Shown here: piece after piece, positions 10,969 to 21,411 of the stretch | Position numbering within the stretch: the first letter of the stretch is position 1 | Layout of the letters: each line of letters opens with the position of its first letter | Assembly: GCA_022495005.1 (NCBI GenBank) | Contig: JAGYXB010000018.1 | Span: forward strand, 1,240,001 to 1,304,000 | Length of the DNA: 64,000 nt | Direction: 5' to 3' | Origin: Rhyacophila brunnea | Taxonomy: Eukaryota > Arthropoda > Insecta > Trichoptera > Rhyacophilidae | Position numbers and translations under genes: made by a program | The notes under the pieces: model-generated | Seen by the model: only the letters and a program-made list of their open reading frames with translations | Database searches by the model: none | Told to the model about the DNA's origin: nothing

Positions 10969-13008
10969 ATGATTTGGTTTTACTTTAGAGTGTATACTAA
11001 ATTAAAAAATTCTGGTTTAACAATTAATTTTAAGAAATCCGAATTTTGTAAATCAGAATTAAAATTTTTGGGTTATATTGTAAATGAAAAAGGTTTGCAG
11101 TGCGATCCTATTAAATTAGATTGTGTTAAGAATTTTCCAATACCCAAGTCTTCGAAAGATATTAAATCATTTGTTGGTTTATGTAGTTATTATCGAAGAT
11201 TTATAAATAATTTTTCTACTATTTCTGCACCTTTAACTAAACTAACTGGTATAAAAGGCGGTATTTCTAATTTTAAATGGTCACCAGATGCACAATTAGC
11301 ATTTGAGTCACTAAAACAGGCACTTATAACAGCACCTGTTCTTGCTTGTCCAAATTTTGAATTGGAGTTTTCTTTACATACTGATGCAAGTAATTACGGC
11401 ATAGGGGCGGTCTTAACTCAAGAGTTTGAGGATGGCGAACACCCGATTGCGTTCTTCTCAAGAACTCTATCCAAAGCACAGCGTAATTACACAGTTACGG
11501 AGAGAGAGCTTTTGGCTATTATAGAATCAGTCCATCATTTCAGACAATACGTAGATGGCTGTCACTTTACTATTCATACTGACCATTCAAGTTTAAAATG
11601 GTTAATTTCATTAAAAAATGCTTCTGGTAGATTGGCTAGATGGTCTACGACGCTCTTACAATTAGATTTTGACATTAAACATAGACCCGGTAAGTTAAAT
11701 ATTGTACCTGATGTTTTGTCCCGAATAAATATTCAGGAAATTTCAGCGTTAACTAATAATCCTGATAGTGTTACCGACCCCTGGTTTGACTCCACTTATC
11801 AAGGTTGTCGTGACGGTACTATTAAATTTCATCGTTACAAAATTGTGAATGATAAGTTATTTAGATTTCAAGCGAGTGATCTACCTTTTAATGACAATAA
11901 TTGGAAGGAGTGTGTAAAATTAACTGAGAGAATTAAAATTATAAATGATATCCATACTGACGTAAATTTCGCGCATTTAGGAATGTATAAAACATTCAAA
12001 AGAATTTCGTTGTATTATTATTGGCCAAGTATGTTCCGCGACATATGCAATTTTATTAATAAATGTAAAATTTGTAAAGAATACAAGCATTGTACTTCTG
12101 CCCCTTCAGGATTAATGTCAAACCCAAAAGTAGTAGATCGCCCATTACAAACAATTTCCATAGATTTGATTGGACCTTTTCCAAGGGCAATTAATGGTTC
12201 TACGTTTATTCTTTCAATCGTAGACGTTTTTTCAAAATTTGTATGGCTAAAAGCTTTGAAAAAGGCTACTTCAAAACCTATAATTAATTTTTTAGAATCT
12301 GAAGTATTTTTAAAATATGGCGTACCTCATACAATAATCACCGATAATGGACGACAATTCATTTCCAAAGAATTTAAGAGTTTTCTATTAAAATTTCATG
12401 TTCCCAAACTTTTTCTAAACGCGTACTATTCACCACAAAGTAACACAGTGGAAAGGTATAATCAATCTATAAATACATTATTAGCCATTCTCGTAGGTAA
12501 GAATCAACGTTTATGGGCAGATAATTTACTTCATGTTCAAACAGCACTTAACGCTACTGTCAATTTAGCAACTAAATATACGCCATTTTTTCTTATGCAT
12601 GGTAGAGAAATCATTCTTGATGGAAGATTTCATTTTCCACATCAAATTCCTGATAATTTAAATTCTGCTCAACCTATTTCTATTGATTATAATAACTTCA
12701 GTAATAAATTAATAGAACTTCCTATTATTTTTGATATTGTTCAGGAGCAATTATTTAATAATTTCAATAACGATGCAAAACGTTATAATTTAAGAAAAAA
12801 ATCTGTTCAATATAATACTGGTGACATTGTTTACCGTAAAAACTTCATTCAATCGAGAGCTATAGATTTCTTTTCGTCGAAATTAGCACCTTGCTTTGTT
12901 AAAAATATAGTACTTAAAAAGATTTCACCTGTAATGTATATTCTGGGAGATATGAATTTAAAACCACTTGGAAAATTCCACATAAAAGATATTAAAAAAA
13001 GTATTTAA
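10969..13008 (+). CDS. Gypsy pol remnant: RT tail, RNase H, integrase (679 aa, intact frame)
   Basis: The product would remove RNA from RNA/DNA hybrids and insert element DNA into the genome. Residues about 1-95 are the end of reverse transcriptase (thumb/connection, motif KFLGYIV then SFVGLCSYYRRFI). The palm with YxDD is absent. RNase H spans about 130-252 with candidate catalytic residues D139 (HTDAS), E180 (ERELLA), D205 (HTDHS) and D248 (PDVLSR). An H2C2 zinc-binding module follows (H329, H336, C366, C369). The integrase core has D399 (SIDL), D459 (ITDNG) and E495 (NTVERYN), a perfect D-D-35-E spacing. A basic C-terminal tail follows. All catalytic residues are present and the frame has no stop or shift. 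Full Gypsy pol proteins are far longer and start with protease. The upstream ATG at 10969 is only the first possible start; the real start is unknown. No envelope gene is seen. Confidence 0.95.
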   Translation: MIWFYFRVYTKLKNSGLTINFKKSEFCKSELKFLGYIVNEKGLQCDPIKLDCVKNFPIPKSSKDIKSFVGLCSYYRRFINNFSTISAPLTKLTGIKGGISNFKWSPDAQLAFESLKQALITAPVLACPNFELEFSLHTDASNYGIGAVLTQEFEDGEHPIAFFSRTLSKAQRNYTVTERELLAIIESVHHFRQYVDGCHFTIHTDHSSLKWLISLKNASGRLARWSTTLLQLDFDIKHRPGKLNIVPDVLSRINIQEISALTNNPDSVTDPWFDSTYQGCRDGTIKFHRYKIVNDKLFRFQASDLPFNDNNWKECVKLTERIKIINDIHTDVNFAHLGMYKTFKRISLYYYWPSMFRDICNFINKCKICKEYKHCTSAPSGLMSNPKVVDRPLQTISIDLIGPFPRAINGSTFILSIVDVFSKFVWLKALKKATSKPIINFLESEVFLKYGVPHTIITDNGRQFISKEFKSFLLKFHVPKLFLNAYYSPQSNTVERYNQSINTLLAILVGKNQRLWADNLLHVQTALNATVNLATKYTPFFLMHGREIILDGRFHFPHQIPDNLNSAQPISIDYNNFSNKLIELPIIFDIVQEQLFNNFNNDAKRYNLRKKSVQYNTGDIVYRKNFIQSRAIDFFSSKLAPCFVKNIVLKKISPVMYILGDMNLKPLGKFHIKDIKKSI

Positions 13009-15714
13009 TTGTTAATTTAACTCTAAAGAATTAATGATTGAATACATTAATTAATGATTTAAACTATTTAAATTAAACGAACTTACTTTATTTTTTAATA
13101 AGAAAGTTATTTATTCCTTTCTATTCAACAAAAGGGGTAACTCTATACATTGTATAGACACTTATTTTTAGATTCATTTTTAATACAAGTAATTTTGTAT
13201 TACTTACAATTCTTTGTGTATGTATTGATGTCAAAGACTAAATGTCTGTCTATTAAACAAAACGATTATTCTTGTTGTAATAATCGTTGCGCTTTGCAAC
13301 AATTACCTTATCATTTCTCCGTTATTCAATATATTATAGAAACTTCTTAATATTGTTTAACTCTAATTAAATAAATCTTCTATGTAAATTGTTTAAACTG
13401 TTTTAAACTACATATTTTTGTTTTTTTTATTCAAGGTTGATAATGTCGATCCTGAAGTACTATGAATGAAGTACAGTCTACTTGTGGAATTCAAGGCGGC
13501 GGCTTTCCAGCGCTTTGACTATGGAATTGCAACCTGATACAAATTGTTGTCCTAAAAAATGGTATACTTTGCTTAATGAATGTATAAAAACACTTATAAA
13601 ATAATGTATTTCAGTATATTGACAGGTATCGGTTTTAATTGCTTGGTTGTAGTTGTTGAGAGGTTTTCTGCGTGGATTCTGACAAGTACGATTGTCAATT
13701 TTTGTTTTGTATTAACAATACTGTTATAATCCTAATATTGTTTGGATTATTTCTATAACTTACATTATATTCTGAGAGAAAGGTTTAATTTTGCTTATGG
13801 GTTAATTTTCTTTATATTTTTTAATACTGCTAAAAGTTTTTTTGAGAGTAGAGAGCTTGATGAAGTTATCTAGATTCATGGGTATTTTTTTTTCTCTTTT
13901 TTTCTCGTTCATGGTGATAATTTCTAGTTATTTAACCTTATTGAACGAGGTTATACAATTTCTCTTCTGTAGCTCGGCATGTCGGATAGACTGGTGTAAC
14001 TTATGTTGGCCAGCGCCTTCGTGTATTTTCTATGGATTGTTTGTTAGCTTATGAAGTCGCGAAAATTTCATTAAGTTGCAACGATTCTATTTCTTACCAT
14101 TGAGTTGCGAACATAGAGAGGGGATTCTTTACTCAATGGGGCATATATTACGTGATCTCACGGTATGCTATTTTTTCGAGCTCAGAATAGGAAACAAGCC
14201 TGGGAATTGGTCACTAAATTAAGTTCTTACTCGAAATGTTTTTATTGTAAAAAGGCATGGTAGAGGCTCGAATGCTTCTTATTTTGTGTCACTAAATTCG
14301 TTCTTTGCAAAGAGGTAACAACATGACAAAGTGTTTGTTGCTTCGAATTTCGCTGGTGGAATTCAAAAACTTAATTACAAATTAACTTCGGACGTTTAAT
14401 GTAATGTTTTTGATTATTTTTGTGGGTTCAGATGATATTTTCGTAGCTTTCTTTTTTTAGTTTCTTTGTCAATTATACATTCTGATTGATTCAACGACTT
14501 AGGTTAAGAAAATTTAGTAATAGGCAGTTGAATCAGGAAGAAGAATATGAAAGACTTTGAGATCTCTCTTTGTTTCGATTGATCTTGGCGTAGCTAGTAG
14601 CGGTGGAGCAACATTAGATGATGAATAAAAGAACAACCAATGATGAATAAAAGGGGTTGTTAAAGTATGGTGTGATGTATGGGTATTAGTGTAATCTTGA
14701 AGTACGAGCCGTAATTATTAGTTGTGTCCGAGTCAATTAGAGCAGATGATGACATTATTATTGATTAATTTTTGTATGTATAATAACCTCGGTGAAGGTT
14801 TTGTTTTGTCGTGTCATGCGAATATCATGATAATTTTATTAGTCGTAGAATGTCTAATCGTTTAGGAAATGTTGTTCGATGCTATTGAGAGTAACTGAAC
14901 CATTCATTGCGTTAACCCCGGTAAATGACACAAAAGACCACAAACTCATCTAAATATTTTGTTGCTATGTTAACTATTAATTATAAATGTACGGACTGCT
15001 TGCTAAATGGTAAGTTAGTATATACCATCGAGTTGAAAACCCTAAGTTGAGTTATTCCTATCACTAAATATATGGGCGTTTCTTTTTTTTCATATTTTCG
15101 AATATATTTTTTCTCTTTAAATATTTTACAAGTGTAAATGTTTATAAATTACAAGTTAGTACTGGATTGTGTTCTTTTTGTAGCCTGTAATTGCCTTCTG
15201 GGACCTGGAGCGAGAGGAATATCAGTTTAGTACTTGCTTAATCTTCTCAGACCCATATGTTTGGTACCTTTCTCAGAATTTCTATTGAATTAACCCTGTT
15301 GAATTTTATCGTGATTTTTTTTCTCTAATAAATGTATATTCGTAATGAATAGTCATATTTTACACGTTGATTCGCAGTTGTTTTCAAATAAATACTTAAT
15401 CAATATGAATATAAACATATTGATTTCTCTTAATTGTGCATAATAATTAATTATTGTATAATTTTTCTTCTTATAAATTGTAATTTGATGATATTTAACC
15501 TGTAAATTAATATGGTTAAAAGTAAAAAATTATTTCTTATTAAATTAAATTACAATGCAACAAGAATGATCGTAAAACTTAAATGTCTCTTTAAAAATAA
15601 TTTATAGTATAATTCTATAAATTAAAATTTTCTTTTCATCCAATATAACTTGGATTGTATAAAGTTATTGTAATTTTTTGTTCTTATTGTCAATAATAAT
15701 GTATATTATAATGG

Positions 15715-16040
15715 TATAGCATGGAAACAACTTAATCTCTAAATCTTTTATCTTTATTTCCATTATTTGAATGATATTTAAATGGAAGCAACTTAATCTC
15801 TAAATCTTTTAACTTTATTTCCATTATTATGATGATATAGTATGGAAATATCTCTTAATTTTGTTACCATTATTTGAATGTTATTTAAATGGAAGCAACT
15901 ATTGTCTATTGAATTTTATTACCATTATTTAAAAATGATGATATTTAAATGGTATTAAATAGTATTTCTATATTTTATTACCAATGTTCAAATAGTATTA
16001 AATAACTATTATTTCTTGATTTTATTACCGATATTTAAAT
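15715..16040 (+). repeat. Degenerate minisatellite, ~66-bp units
   Basis: About five diverging units share ATGGAARCAACTTAATCTC, TTATTTCCATTATTT and GATATTTAAATGG motifs. The first two units are nearly identical and later ones drift. It lies inside the LTR retrotransposon downstream of integrase. Confidence 0.8.
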
Positions 16041-16091
16041 GGAATATCGTGGTAATTATAATTATAACTCAAAAAGGTATTGTTTGATAAG

Positions 16092-16155
16092 ATTGTGGCG
16101 CTTTTTTCAATTTTTAGGCGTTCTTTTCATAGAACTACCGTAAATCGCCACAATT
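16092..16155 (+). other. Candidate RNA stem structure, unit 1
   Basis: An outer stem is formed by ATTGTGGCG (16092-16100) with CGCCACAAT (16146-16154). Inside it, GGC precedes a small hairpin GTTCT/AGAAC (16120-16124 with 16131-16135), followed by TACC. The same layout recurs about 150 bp downstream with different paired bases. Confidence 0.45.
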
Positions 16156-16244
16156 TTGTTATAACAACCAAATATTACTAATGATAATGAAATTCTTGTT
16201 ATCACTATTTATATATAAATAAATTTCTGTAATTTAAGTAAATG

Positions 16245-16310
16245 ATTGTGGATTTCTTGTTCAAATTTGTTGGCGTACTTTCCAAAAGTACTACCTTAAC
16301 TTTCCACAAT
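16245..16310 (+). other. Candidate RNA stem structure, unit 2
   Basis: The outer stem is ATTGTGGA (16245-16252) with TCCACAAT (16303-16310). The inner hairpin is GTACTTT (16275-16281) with AAAGTAC (16285-16291), again framed by GGC and TACC. Relative to unit 1 the inner stem differs on both strands in a pairing-preserving way. The downstream TTATCAC is also shared, which suggests an old tandem duplication. Confidence 0.45.
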
Positions 16311-16978
16311 TCTTTATTTTATAATGTAATACTATGTTTACTATGATATGTTATCACCTAAAATGACTGATTAACAATAAGTATTCCGCTTTTGTTATAA
16401 AAGAAAAATGTTTAAGATTGTTTCTTTTTAAAATTTTTGCATAATTAACTATATTTACAATTTTTCTCTAAATTTTACCCTATTTTAAAAATTTTGTGTG
16501 TACTTGCATGTACATTTTTATTACCTGATTTATATGTGATTATTAATTATAATTGTATATCTGTTTCTTCGATTGGTATGGTACATAGAGTATGGTATAA
16601 TATATATTTTTTAAACAACTTTTTCGACGACGAGAAGAATAAATATAATTTCAAGTTCAGTGCAAGTGTAGATAGTTCCTATTGAAGGAAAGAAAGTGAA
16701 ACCTTAGCTAGTTCTAAACAAGAATGAAAAGCGAAGACCTGAAGGATGACACGATCTCCTCCGATGTACGACACAATCTTCTCCGATGTACAAAATGATC
16801 TTCTTTTGAAGGACAACACTACCTTCCTTTGATGGACAAAACTATGCTGAGCCACTACATTATTCTAACAATCTGTTGGATACTGCTTCCACATGAGGTG
16901 CCTGCGACTACTGTCGACTGACTTTGGACACCCTGGGGAGGAGTTCCAGATTTTTCATCTATTGCGGAACGAGGGTAT

Positions 16979-17799
16979 TGTCATGTTACATTTTACGTAA
17001 CATGGCTACTTTTCAAACGCAGATATTAAAATAATTAAATAACAAAATTTGGCACAACCTTGTTAAAAAGTGTGTGTCAACCCTTGCTTCCAAGACAAAG
17101 ACGGTTAAAAATAAGCCAATCGGATTCATTCCCGCTTTTTTGAAAGCGTCTTGTTTACAAATAACTTATTTCCGCCCACAAGATCCTCACTCCGGGAATA
17201 GTTTCAGTGGAAGGCGGATGTCACCGGTTAAAGTATAGAGACAGTTTCAACGCAAGATGACGCTCCTTCTTTCGGACGGAAAGTTAGAAAAAGGCGGCAG
17301 ATTCCAGCCATTATAACATAAAGCTAAGTAATTACTACATCTTAAAAGATATTCTTATGTTCCATACCAAGTAAACGCTCCTCAAAGTTGTATTAAAAAT
17401 TTGTTTCCGTATGTTTTTAAATTTCAATGGTTTGTGTAATTAAATAACACTTTTAACGATTAAGCTGTGTTCTTATTTTTTTTTACTGTTATATTTAATT
17501 TGTAAATACACATTTCAAGGCGCCCAAAAATTATAATTTAATATTTCAACGAGTTTACAAATGACATTTTATTTGAGGTAGACAAATGATTTATAAAGCA
17601 TTCTTTACACAGGGTTAAGTTGGCAGAAAGCCGAATCTTATAAGCTGTGAGATTAATTGTATTAAATATTTCAGGTTTTATCGGTTGATTTAGTTGGCAC
17701 TCTATGTTTAATAATTGTGCATTACAATTGTTAAACTTCTTTTACTATCATTCAAACTATATATACATTTATACACCTTTACCCATTTTCTATTTGACA
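16979..17799 (+). repeat. 3' long terminal repeat
   Basis: It has the same length (821 bp) as the 5' LTR and is identical to it except at one position near the end. It is followed by the duplicated ATGT. Confidence 0.97.
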
Positions 17800-17809
17800 A
17801 TGTGAAGGG

Positions 17810-18010
17810 TATAATCACGCTTACATACGATACAAACAGCTTGGGCATATGTTACAGAAAATCTCCTTCATTGTGACACAGCAGCAGGGATCAGTCGCCA
17901 TGGTCAACCCTCCCATAGCCTCTAGCGGTGCTACAAAGGTGACATACTCGGTACAGATCTCGCATTGTGGGAGGCGCGGGAGATGAAAATAGATGAGGGA
18001 TGCATGCCTT
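17810..18010 (-). repeat. Dispersed repeat with cysteine-rich minus-strand open frame, copy 1
   Basis: The segment is related to 50790-50990 (shared GTCGCCRTGG and GTGCTACAAARGTGA blocks). Read on the minus strand, both copies are open and give a protein containing CE-x-C-x-x-x-(V/I)TFVA. Copy 1 continues through CCC, C-x-x-C and C to a stop at 17821. The spacing of cysteines suggests a small zinc-binding segment, but I do not recognise the family. It could be a fragment of a transposon protein or a pseudogene family. No start codon or splice site can be assigned. Confidence 0.4.
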
Positions 18011-18360
18011 GTGCTCAGATGCAGAAGCGTAATATGATGAAGAGAAAGAGATAGAGAGAGAGGTTTTAAAAAGACTTGTTAAAAAAACCTGTCAAAATGA
18101 CGATGCTACCTAAATAGGGGTTATCCTTTACTTTTCTGCCTGCTGTCTTGTTTAAAAACAGGTCATATCCTTTGGGTAAAATTACCCGAGCGCTAGGTGA
18201 AATTTAATAAAAGTATACATCGTTTCGCTAAAGTATTCCGTCCAAACACATATTTACATCTTTAGTTTAATTCGGATGTATTCCGTTAAGAGATGGAATT
18301 ATTATTTTTAATCAACGAAATCTTTCCAATAATCTGAGTTTATCATATTATTATTATGTA

Positions 18361-18405
18361 GGTGTGCTGAAAGTTGGTGGCCAACCTTTCATCGAAGACT
18401 ACACA
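18361..18405 (+). mobile_element. Short 3' tail of a LINE
   Basis: The segment GGTGTGCTGAAAGTTGGTGG followed by CCAACC-TTC-ATCGAAGAC is homologous to the end of the LINE fragment at 54493-54540. That fragment encodes the C-terminal V(A)NLR-stop motif of non-LTR reverse transcriptase proteins. Only the extreme end is preserved here. Confidence 0.5.
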
Positions 18406-18439
18406 AAGAGATTATTAATTTTATTAAAATACACATACC

Positions 18440-19165
18440 TGAGGTATTCACCGGCGATTACCTCAGTCACCTGCGTTTTACTAACGACATTTTTGCCTTT
18501 GAAAACAACTCAGATGACCTTTAGAACAGGATGCAGGAGCTTGCAAATAAAAGCTGCAAAGCAGGTTTAATGGTAAATGTCTCAAAGACAAAAGCAATAA
18601 CTACGTCAAGATAAATAAATGTCAATTAACTGTGGTATGTATGACGAGATTGCTCGCATATCTAAACTGACATGGAGTACATTAATTTGTGCCTGAATAG
18701 TATCCTCAAAAGTGACTTCCCACTACGTCTTAAGCGTAAAGTGTTCAACCAATATGTGCTATTAACGATCACGTATGCATGTGAAATATTTAACCGTTTA
18801 ATGTAAGAGAAATCCAAAAATTACGAGTAGCGAACGTGGCATCTAAAGGTACATATTATTTGGCATAACGCGTAAAGTTCACAAAATAAACCATCCGGAT
18901 AAGGAAGCAGTGCGCGCGATGTGATAGAGGTCGCTAAACAGATGAAATGGTAATGGGTTGAATACGTCGTTTGACGAGTGGACAACCGCTGGACAAAAAC
19001 CGTCATAAAGTGGGACCTAAGGGCAATAAACGCATAGGTATAGGAACCCCCTAAAATCCGCTGAATAAACGAACTCATAAAGAAACCAAGAAGAGTGGAG
19101 GGAGCTAGGGTAGACGTTCATCCAGTAGTGGATTGACCCAGTCAGGTGACAATGATGAGACATAC
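18440..19165 (+). pseudogene. Decayed LINE reverse transcriptase fragment
   Basis: Translating across frames recovers successive conserved pieces of a non-LTR reverse transcriptase. First is LSHLRFTNDI, where the catalytic FADD box has become FTND. Next come KAGLMVNVSKTKA, then LKRKVFNQ, then VIEVAKQMKW and a final RVDNRW. Many stops and frameshifts interrupt them. The order and spacing match the C-terminal half of APE-type LINE ORF2 proteins (palm to thumb to C-terminal region). The same family is represented at 23938-24228 (reverse) and 58540-58850. The exact clade cannot be fixed by eye. Confidence 0.7.
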
Positions 19166-20849
19166 ATATAATATTAGAAATAAATTCTATATGACTACAG
19201 GAATTACAAAGTAATGTGGAGTTTATTCGGTAAAAGTTAAGCGTGGCGTGTATGTTTTATGTTTTTAATAAAAAACAGTGAGGAATATACTAACTTCAGT
19301 AGGCTGTTAGCTGTGGCCTACACAAATTTTGATGGTGTGATAAAAGTAATGTTATATTATATATTGTAGCATTATTTTTTATCGTAACTCGAGCGTAAAC
19401 CAAGCTTTATAGTATTTGTCAATAGAACGTTTACTTTGGGGTGTTACATTTTTAATTTCAATTTTTTTCGTTTCGGCGTATTACAAGAAATGTTAATGTT
19501 TTTTCTTACACTTAATAATTGGAAGTACGACCCAATGTGGGTTTTGGTTAATGTTTGGGCCAATTATGGCAGTCCAAATCCAATACAAATTTCTCACCTA
19601 GCTCACACAGTAAAGTTATCCTTTGTGCGCCAAGCATACTATATAATGCAGTCATTCTTCAACCATATTACTGAGAACAACTTTAACCTGTGAAACATCA
19701 AGACGTCATTACTTGCACTGGTTTTGAGCATCAATCTCCGCAACACAGGGTGACTCAGCAAGAAGTGATCGTGCGACCTTCGTTACCACTAACGTCGCGT
19801 TTATCATTGATCATATTATACTCATCTTCATTCCAAGACCAAGTAGTGGTATCGCGAGAGTAATTAGTACTAGTAGAGAGTCGGGGATACGAAACCAGCT
19901 AAGCGCATCCGCCATATCAACATTAAAGGTTAGTGCCTGGAAACCCTGTATAACTCCCTCGAGCATCCATATGATCCACGTAATAAATTACAGTCCACTA
20001 AAAAGCGCCGCCAGCCAATTTAATAAATTCTATAATGGTGATAAACAAATTAACTTAATATTATAAATAGTACAAGGATTTTTAACGTGATTTTAAACGT
20101 ACAAAATAAATAAGTACTACAAATTATTAGTGCTACAAATCGTCAATAGATTTCTGATATAACGTCACGTAGTAGTATAAAATTAAGTTACATAATATAT
20201 AAAGATTTATGCTCTATTTAGTTGTCTACATATATATTGTATGAATTATGAAAAAAGTATCAAAAGGGTTCTTACATGACTATTATGAAAATTATCCGCA
20301 TCTTTGTAATGAAAGAATTTCCAAATATAACATACGCCTAGCTCACGAAAAACGGTATTCTGCCGGCAATAAGGGTGTCATATTATAACTCTCATCACAT
20401 GAATATTTGAGATGCCAATCACACCCCTTTTAAAACCACCATGCAACCCTTCCTCTGAGTAGTCATTCAACCCACTAAGCGTAGAAAATCCTACCAACGA
20501 ACGACCCACACGATAAAATTAGGCAAAATTTTCAATCGATAACTAATTTATACTTGGATTTTTACTTCGGAAAAGTTACCCGATGTCTTAATAAGTTATT
20601 GGAGAGCCTACTGGAAACAAGATATCGAACACAGATGTCCGAAAACTCGCCTTATTAACCCTTTTCAAAATATCGATTTCATTATATTTGACACCACTTT
20701 TGTGAGTATTTATTTATAGGTAAGTAGCTAGGTAATACTAAGGAAAGTGAAATATATATTCAATGTATATAATATGCACGACTGGAAAAATATCTTTATT
20801 ATGTAATATAATATAATATGAAAAAAAAAATGTTTGGAATACTATGTTA
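19166..20849. other. Intergenic DNA, no supported feature
   Basis: The 85-codon frame at 19436-19693 has no recognisable motif. A GC-richer patch at 19730-19980 contains no clear exon. No repeat shared with other parts of the window was noticed. Confidence 0.5.
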
Positions 20850-20915
20850 TCATCATAAGCCTGAATCTATCCACTGGTGGATGAAGGCCTCTGCAAGCTG
20901 CTATATATACCTATT
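20850..20915 (-). mobile_element. LINE 3'-end fragment, reverse orientation
   Basis: The sequence ATCATCATAAGCC...CCACTGGTGGATGAAGGCCTCT matches in wording the tail at 23941-23990 (ATCATCATCAGCC...TGCTGGATGAAGGTCTCT). That tail is the reverse complement of a LINE 3' end. Only the tail is present. Confidence 0.5.
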
Positions 20916-20984
20916 ATATTATATAGGGATGGCCATCATAATAGAAGGACTTACAGGGGTCTAGTTTGAGGGTATTAATTTAAT

Positions 20985-21290
20985 TTTATATAAATAGCGA
21001 AGAATGTTTGATAGAAATACACAGTCACATGCTCACAGTCACTCGACATTCGTCATTTGACATTCGTCTCTCGAGCATAAACTCCCGAGCTCGTTCCGAT
21101 CATCATTACAACCGGATCGCGGCTCGGTCTGTGCACCTAGCTCACCGCGATACTCTTTACCATTATCTTACTCCGACTATTGTAACTCTCTGTACTCTGC
21201 AACAAGACAATAAACATCTACATCCATTTACACCACTGCTGCTTTTATAATCTCATCATCTCCACCTCTCAAACCTCACGTGAGTAGGTA
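20985..21290 (+). other. Possible LTR or promoter remnant
   Basis: A good TATA box (TATATAAATAG near 20988-20998) lies about 30 bp before initiator-like CAGTCA motifs (about 21021-21044). A GC-richer transcript-like segment with AATAAA at 21208 follows. Promoter, short leader and poly-A signal within ~300 bp is an LTR-like layout. I could not find a partner copy in the window or a target duplication, so it may equally be an unrelated promoter-like stretch. Confidence 0.25.
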
Positions 21291-21411
21291 AAGTCGACGT
21301 GATCATCAACGCCAAAATAGTATGTTTGATTACCATCAATCAAAAATAAATTACATCTATATTTAAGATTTAATATCAATTTACTATAAGTATTTTAAGT
21401 ATATATACAAT

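Larger units (their letters stand above)
13009..16978 (+). other. LTR retrotransposon 3' internal region, 4 kb non-coding
   Basis: There is no long open frame, so no envelope-like gene is encoded. The interval contains a 9-bp perfect stem (CCATTGAGT at 14098-14106 with ACTCAATGG at 14131-14139), a short direct repeat GATGAATAAAAG near 14620-14655, a minisatellite, and a pair of similar stem structures. Just before the 3' LTR is a GC-richer segment (16680-16978) with a repeated CTCCGATGTAC motif. Confidence 0.75.
7449..17799 (+). mobile_element. Ty3/Gypsy-type LTR retrotransposon, complete insertion, coding capacity reduced
   Basis: Two 821-bp LTRs bound a 10.35-kb element flanked by the perfect 4-bp duplication ATGT (7445-7448 and 17800-17803). 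The LTRs begin TGTCATG and end ..GACA. The only long frame encodes RNase H and integrase in the Gypsy order (RNase H before integrase). No frame for Gag, protease or the catalytic part of reverse transcriptase is visible in the 2.7 kb between the 5' LTR and the ORF. A purine-rich tract (CGAGGGTAT, 16971-16978 region) abuts the 3' LTR and may be the polypurine tract. No convincing tRNA primer-binding site sits immediately after the 5' LTR. Confidence 0.95.

Noticed and set aside
10969..13008. Domesticated host integrase gene
   Set aside because: The ORF lies between near-identical LTRs with target duplications, so it belongs to a recent retrotransposon insertion; there is no sign of independent host use.
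15715..16040. CRISPR-like array
   Set aside because: The repeats are directly adjacent and degenerate with no spacers, in a eukaryotic retrotransposon; it is a minisatellite.
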